From the NCBI GenBank assembly GCA_025354065.1, contig JANXNM010000384.1, positions 1-9,066 of the forward strand: DNA of 9,066 nucleotides. The letters run 5' to 3'. Positions 6,816 to 9,066 of this stretch are shown here, in pieces. The notes under the pieces are model-generated. The model was given only the letters and a program-made list of their open reading frames with translations, made no database searches and had not been told where the DNA came from. The position numbers and the translations under genes were made by a program. Every line of letters starts with the position of its first letter. The stretch's first letter is position 1. The stretch comes from Synechococcales cyanobacterium 340R_concoct_173_sub (GTDB lineage: Bacteria; Cyanobacteriota; Cyanobacteriia; Leptolyngbyales; Leptolyngbyaceae).

Positions 6816-6992
6816 TTAGGACGTAGCCTCTTTCAGAATAGTATCAATAGCCTCCCTCAAATCCTAGGAATCACGCAACAACTTACGAACCCGACTTTTA
6901 ATCCAAGCCCAACACTTCTCAGTTCGACTTGGAGAATAGGGCGGTAAATACATCACTTTGCATCCTGCTGCTTCAATATAAGACTTCAATTC
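6816..6992 (-). pseudogene. IS630-family transposase, C-terminal remnant with internal stop
   Basis: Read on the minus strand from about 6992, the frame gives [20 protein letters not shown], then SRTEKCWAWIKSRVRKLLRD, and ends LREAIDTILKEATS before TAA at 6816-6818. The PPYSP...EKCWAWIKSRVRKLL block is the hallmark C-terminal region of IS630/Tc1-type DDE transposases and includes the final catalytic Glu (the E before KCW). In family members the residues after PYSP are usually ELNP or similar; here they are SRT, so a few bases may be lost. An in-frame TAG interrupts the frame after RDS, where family members commonly have a Glu codon, so GAG to TAG is the likely change. The DDE Asp region and N-terminus are missing, replaced by IS982-like sequence. 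Confidence 0.85.
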
Positions 6993-7172
6993 GGAAGTTG
7001 CGATAGTGGCTTTGGTGAAATGCAATCAGAATCGTCATGATTTCATTCAAGCTCAAGGACCGTTTACGGTTACGAGTTTCAGGCCGTTACCCAGTAACTG
7101 ACATTTCCATTTGGATTCAAAGGCTTGGCAAAAATCATCGACCTGGCAAAACAGTTCTTCTAAGCTAGACAT
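6993..7172 (-). pseudogene. IS982-family transposase, N-terminal remnant with frameshift
   Basis: From ATG at 7172 the minus strand reads MSSLEELFCQVDDFCQAFES, then [11 protein letters not shown], and then runs into TGA in that frame. A shift of frame in the CGTAACCGTAAACGG stretch (about 7062-7076) restores [20 protein letters not shown], then QSHYRNF. This pattern (a short acidic-aromatic start, a basic stretch, [20 protein letters not shown]) is the conserved N-terminus of IS982 transposases. After HYRNF at about 6994-7002 the IS982 similarity stops and IS630 sequence begins. The remaining three quarters of the IS982 gene is missing from the window. No ribosome binding site precedes the ATG. 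Confidence 0.8.
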
Positions 7173-7814
7173 ATGGGAGCAGCCTGCTGTTTGGATTACA
7201 ACTTCAACCTAACGGCTTCTCCTTTTTTGCCTTCTCTAGCCGCCCACCTTAGTATCTAAAATTGACGTTCAACTATGTTATCCCGATCGGTTTCTCAATA
7301 TCAACCCCGTTGACGAAGCCGATCGAAACGAGAATTGAAAACCACTATCGCACACTAACAAATCGTTCCTGAGCAATAGCTCGTAAATGCTCCACATCTT
7401 CCCGACGCGACACCGAAAGGGGGAACGGTCGATCGGACTTCATTCATTAAAATCTCAGTTGTTAAGGATTGCTATCGAGATTCAGAAAAACTCTGGACCC
7501 ACACGACTATGCAGATTTCTCTTCATCGCTAACATCGCGTAATTGGGGAATCGCTAACATTGTGAAAAATCCACCTATAAGCAGTAATTCCATTCCCAGT
7601 CAATAAGGTGGAGAGGCATTCATCCTACTGTAGAGGAAACGGTGATTTTGAGATTCATAAAGATGAACTGACCTATCACCACGCCACCGATTTTCTGAAT
7701 TACTCTGACGTTCTAAAAAGAGTTTCTCACGATCGGACCCGTAACCGTCGTTCACCAAGCTTTAGGTTTATTCAAAATCAAATCGGTATGGCCATTGGTA
7801 TGATTGTGCTTATT
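7173..7814. other. Degraded region without a recognisable intact gene
   Basis: These 642 bases lie between the IS982 remnant and the Rpn gene. Both strands are broken by stops in all frames except in short islands. One island on the minus strand (7345-7443, ATG to TAG) gives 32 residues with gene-like composition, including SVSRREDVEHLRAIAQERF; I do not recognise it. A plus-strand frame is open from a GTG at 7608 into the Rpn gene, but its 69 residues resemble no part of that family. An 11-base direct repeat, ATCGCTAACAT, occurs at 7525-7535 and 7550-7560. The stretch reads like a decaying insertion or gene remnant. Confidence 0.5.
7345..7443 (-). pseudogene. Short unrecognised coding-like fragment (32 residues)
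   Basis: ATG at 7443 opens a 32-residue frame to TAG at 7345-7347. The residues after MKSDRPFPL are SVSRREDVEHLRAIAQERF, followed by VSVR, an amphipathic charged helix-like segment that looks like real protein. No ribosome binding site is seen. It is more likely a fragment of a lost gene than a functional small protein, and no family is assigned. Confidence 0.25.
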
Positions 7815-8582
7815 ATGTATGATGATACCTGCCGATTTCTTGCTGAACACTTTTCCTCTGACTTTGCGAGTTGGCTACTCGGAACCTGTGTCACCCTGAC
7901 AGAACTCAAACCGTCTGAGCTTTCCCTCGATCCGATTCGCGCTGATGCCTTGATTTTGCTGCAATCAGATGACGACATTCTGCATATTGAATTCCAAACA
8001 GTTCCACGAAATAGTATTCCGTTTCGCATGTTAGATTATCGGGTGCGATCGTATCGAAAATATCCGAATAAAAATATGCGACAGGTGGTCATTTACCTGA
8101 AGCAGACGGGATCAGAGTTAGTTTATCAAACCAGCTTTACGATGGAACGGACTCGCCATGAGTTTGAAGTAATACGCCTGTGGGAGCAACCTGCCTCACT
8201 GTTTTTGGAATATCCCGGACTGATCCCCTTTGCCGCTCTTGGCGATACTATTGATATAGAAGCAACGCTACGCCAAGCAGCTCAAAGGATCGACCAAGTT
8301 GCTGACCCCGTGATAAAAGCGAATCTTGTTGCAGCGTCAGGGATTTTAGCTGGGTTAAGATTAGAAGATGAAGTTATTTATCGCATATTGCGGAGAGACA
8401 TCATGCAAGAATCCACTGTCTATCGATCGATTGCAAGAGATGAACGGAGAGAAGAAAAACGCTCGATCGCGCTCAACTTTTTGCGAGATGGATTTTCCGT
8501 TGAGGCAGTTTCACACGGGACAGGGTTATCGATCGAAGAAGTGCAACAACTCCAACAACAGTTAGACGCTGCTTCACATTAA
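7815..8582 (+). CDS. Rpn-family recombination-promoting nuclease / putative transposase (PD-(D/E)XK)
   Basis: This 255-residue protein belongs to the large cyanobacterial group annotated as Rpn-family nuclease or Transposase_31-like protein. Members carry a PD-(D/E)XK-type endonuclease fold. E. coli Rpn proteins cut DNA and raise recombination, and some act in phage defence. Visible marks: MYDDTCRFLAEHFSSDFASW at the start, IRADALILLQ with the acidic residue at about 44, ILHIEFQT with Glu at about 59 and Gln at 61 as the expected active-site pair, PFRMLDYRVRSYRKYP near 69-84, RQVVIYL near 89, and HEFEVIRLWEQP near 115-126. The C-terminus ends in a small helical domain, ALNFLRDGFSVEAVSHGTGLSIEEVQQL (about 219-246). 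I chose ATG 7815 because family members begin with MYD(N/D)TC. Open frame continues upstream to GTG 7608, and ATGs exist at 7788 and 7800. No good ribosome binding site is present at any of them. The gene is flanked by IS remnants. Confidence 0.9.
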   Translation: MYDDTCRFLAEHFSSDFASWLLGTCVTLTELKPSELSLDPIRADALILLQSDDDILHIEFQTVPRNSIPFRMLDYRVRSYRKYPNKNMRQVVIYLKQTGSELVYQTSFTMERTRHEFEVIRLWEQPASLFLEYPGLIPFAALGDTIDIEATLRQAAQRIDQVADPVIKANLVAASGILAGLRLEDEVIYRILRRDIMQESTVYRSIARDERREEKRSIALNFLRDGFSVEAVSHGTGLSIEEVQQLQQQLDAASH

Positions 8583-8619
8583 CAAGCCGCTAAGGTCGAT
8601 CGTAAACGCCACACACCCA

Positions 8620-8672
8620 ACACTGGAAGGCACATCATACAAGAATCCACCGTTTACCGATTGAAAGAGGGG
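8620..8672 (+). pseudogene. Degenerate partial copy of the Rpn gene
   Basis: The stretch around 8632-8662 (ACATCATACAAGAATCCACC and on) matches 8398-8427 inside the Rpn gene (ACATCATGCAAGAATCCACT and on) with only a few differences. The translation HIIQESTVYR parallels DIMQESTVYR. Weaker similarity extends a few bases on the left (TGGAAGG against GCGGAGA). On the right, a four-base gap relative to the parent precedes TTGAAAGAGGGG against TTGCAAGAGATG. It is about 50 bases after the Rpn stop and is too short to be functional. It is probably what remains of a second, tandem family member. Confidence 0.6.
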
Positions 8673-8737
8673 ACGATCGATTTGGGTAAGGGCGGCGGTG
8701 TTACGATCGCCATAAAATCGCCGTAAATGAGTTGGAT

Positions 8738-9061
8738 TTACGATCGCTTTATAACAGCAGATTTTCTGATCCTCCATTGGTAAAGGTAAGCCGCAGAAAT
8801 AAACCAAAGCCATGAGAATCTTAGTAAGAATAAATCATTAACTAATCTTCGCGTTAATCTAGGTGTATCAAAATCACCCAATATTTGTTTACCAGTAGTG
8901 GTAAACAAAACATAAAGGAAAAAACACACAACAATTGGTAAAAGTGATAAGACTAGTATTCCAAAGTCTCGAATAATCAAAGCTTTGAATTCTGGTAACC
9001 TGAGCCATTGTGGAGGATTGGACCATAGAAGCTTAAGGAAAAGGGAATACAACCCTGCCAT
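8738..9061 (-). CDS. Small membrane protein, unrecognised (may extend beyond the window)
   Basis: This is a 107-residue frame with two hydrophobic segments: about 34-53 (GILVLSLLPIVVCFFLYVLF) and about 77-93 (LFLLRFSWLWFISAAYL). The N-terminal 33 residues are amphipathic and include Trp and Pro (LLWSNPPQWLRLPEF). The link between the two segments is polar (TTTGKQILGDFDTPRLTRRL) and could be cytoplasmic or external. The C-terminus is basic (QWRIRKSAVIKRS). The ATG at 9061 is only five bases from the window edge, so the real start could be further upstream, and this could be the tail of a longer membrane protein. I do not recognise a family. It converges on the Rpn gene remnant. Confidence 0.5.
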   Translation of the reverse strand: MAGLYSLFLKLLWSNPPQWLRLPEFKALIIRDFGILVLSLLPIVVCFFLYVLFTTTGKQILGDFDTPRLTRRLVNDLFLLRFSWLWFISAAYLYQWRIRKSAVIKRS

Positions 9062-9066
9062 AATTA

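Larger units (their letters stand above)
6796..7172 (-). mobile_element. Composite IS remnant (IS630-type part joined to IS982-type part)
   Basis: Two unrelated transposase fragments lie in the same direction on the minus strand and meet near 6990-6995. The right end of the IS630 part may be at the TA within 6796-6800 (TATAGCGGTAGCC), since IS630 elements insert at TA and end a few tens of bases after the transposase stop. That boundary is inferred. The outer end of the IS982 part beyond 7172 could not be set, and no matching inverted repeats were found by eye. The element is certainly dead: each part is truncated and carries at least one frameshift or stop. Confidence 0.7.

Noticed and set aside
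7525..7560. Two copies of ATCGCTAACAT 25 bases apart, considered as the start of a CRISPR-like array
   Set aside because: There are only two copies, the repeat is 11 bases and the spacer 14, so it does not fit an array.
8701..8747. Direct repeat TTACGATCGC at 8701 and 8738
   Set aside because: It contains the very frequent CGATCG core of this genome, so a 10-base match is not notable.
8574..8813. Minus-strand open frame of 79 residues between the Rpn gene and the membrane protein gene
   Set aside because: It overlaps the Rpn stop, the Rpn remnant and the end of the membrane protein frame, and it has no family-like motif.

Overview
The window looks like chromosomal DNA from a cyanobacterium. 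CGATCG, the core of the HIP1 palindrome, occurs very often on both sides of gene boundaries. The gene families also fit: Ycf63/MlaE permease, a DUF4912 protein, an Rpn-type nuclease of the abundant cyanobacterial type, and IS5, IS630 and IS982 remnants. I cannot name the genus from the sequence alone.

Layout. Bases 1-300 (+) are the C-terminal end of an IS5-family transposase that enters from the left. Its 3' end overlaps tail-to-tail with a small HicB-like gene (261-464, -). From there to 5034 there is a run of minus-strand housekeeping genes, in transcription order: mlaE-type lipid permease (5034-4210), SAM-dependent methyltransferase (4130-3453), cysH sulfonucleotide reductase (3347-2598), a small glutaredoxin-like protein (2456-2175) and murE (2118-634). 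The glutaredoxin and murE genes are 56 bases apart and probably co-transcribed. A G/C-rich repeat pair at 2484-2594 lies between cysH and the glutaredoxin gene and probably separates the transcripts. A 453-base non-coding stretch (5035-5487) with four phased GATCCCC motifs divides the minus-strand block from the plus-strand DUF4912 gene (5488-6696), which ends with a 32-base palindrome.

The right third (about 6796-7814) is a decayed mobile-element region. On the minus strand an IS982-type transposase N-terminus is joined to an IS630-type transposase C-terminus, and both parts are broken by a frameshift or stop. An intact Rpn-family PD-(D/E)XK nuclease gene (7815-8582, +) follows, then a short degenerate second copy of part of that gene (about 8620-8672), and finally a small minus-strand membrane protein reaching the right edge.

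The housekeeping genes cover cell-wall precursor synthesis (MurE), assimilatory sulfate reduction (CysH, which needs a thiol donor), and lipid transport between membranes (MlaE). Nothing shows that they form one pathway. I see no convincing undescribed system. The parts most worth a second look are the chimeric transposase, the operator-like motif cluster before the DUF4912 gene, the partial duplication of the Rpn gene, and the toxin-less HicB-like gene next to an IS end.
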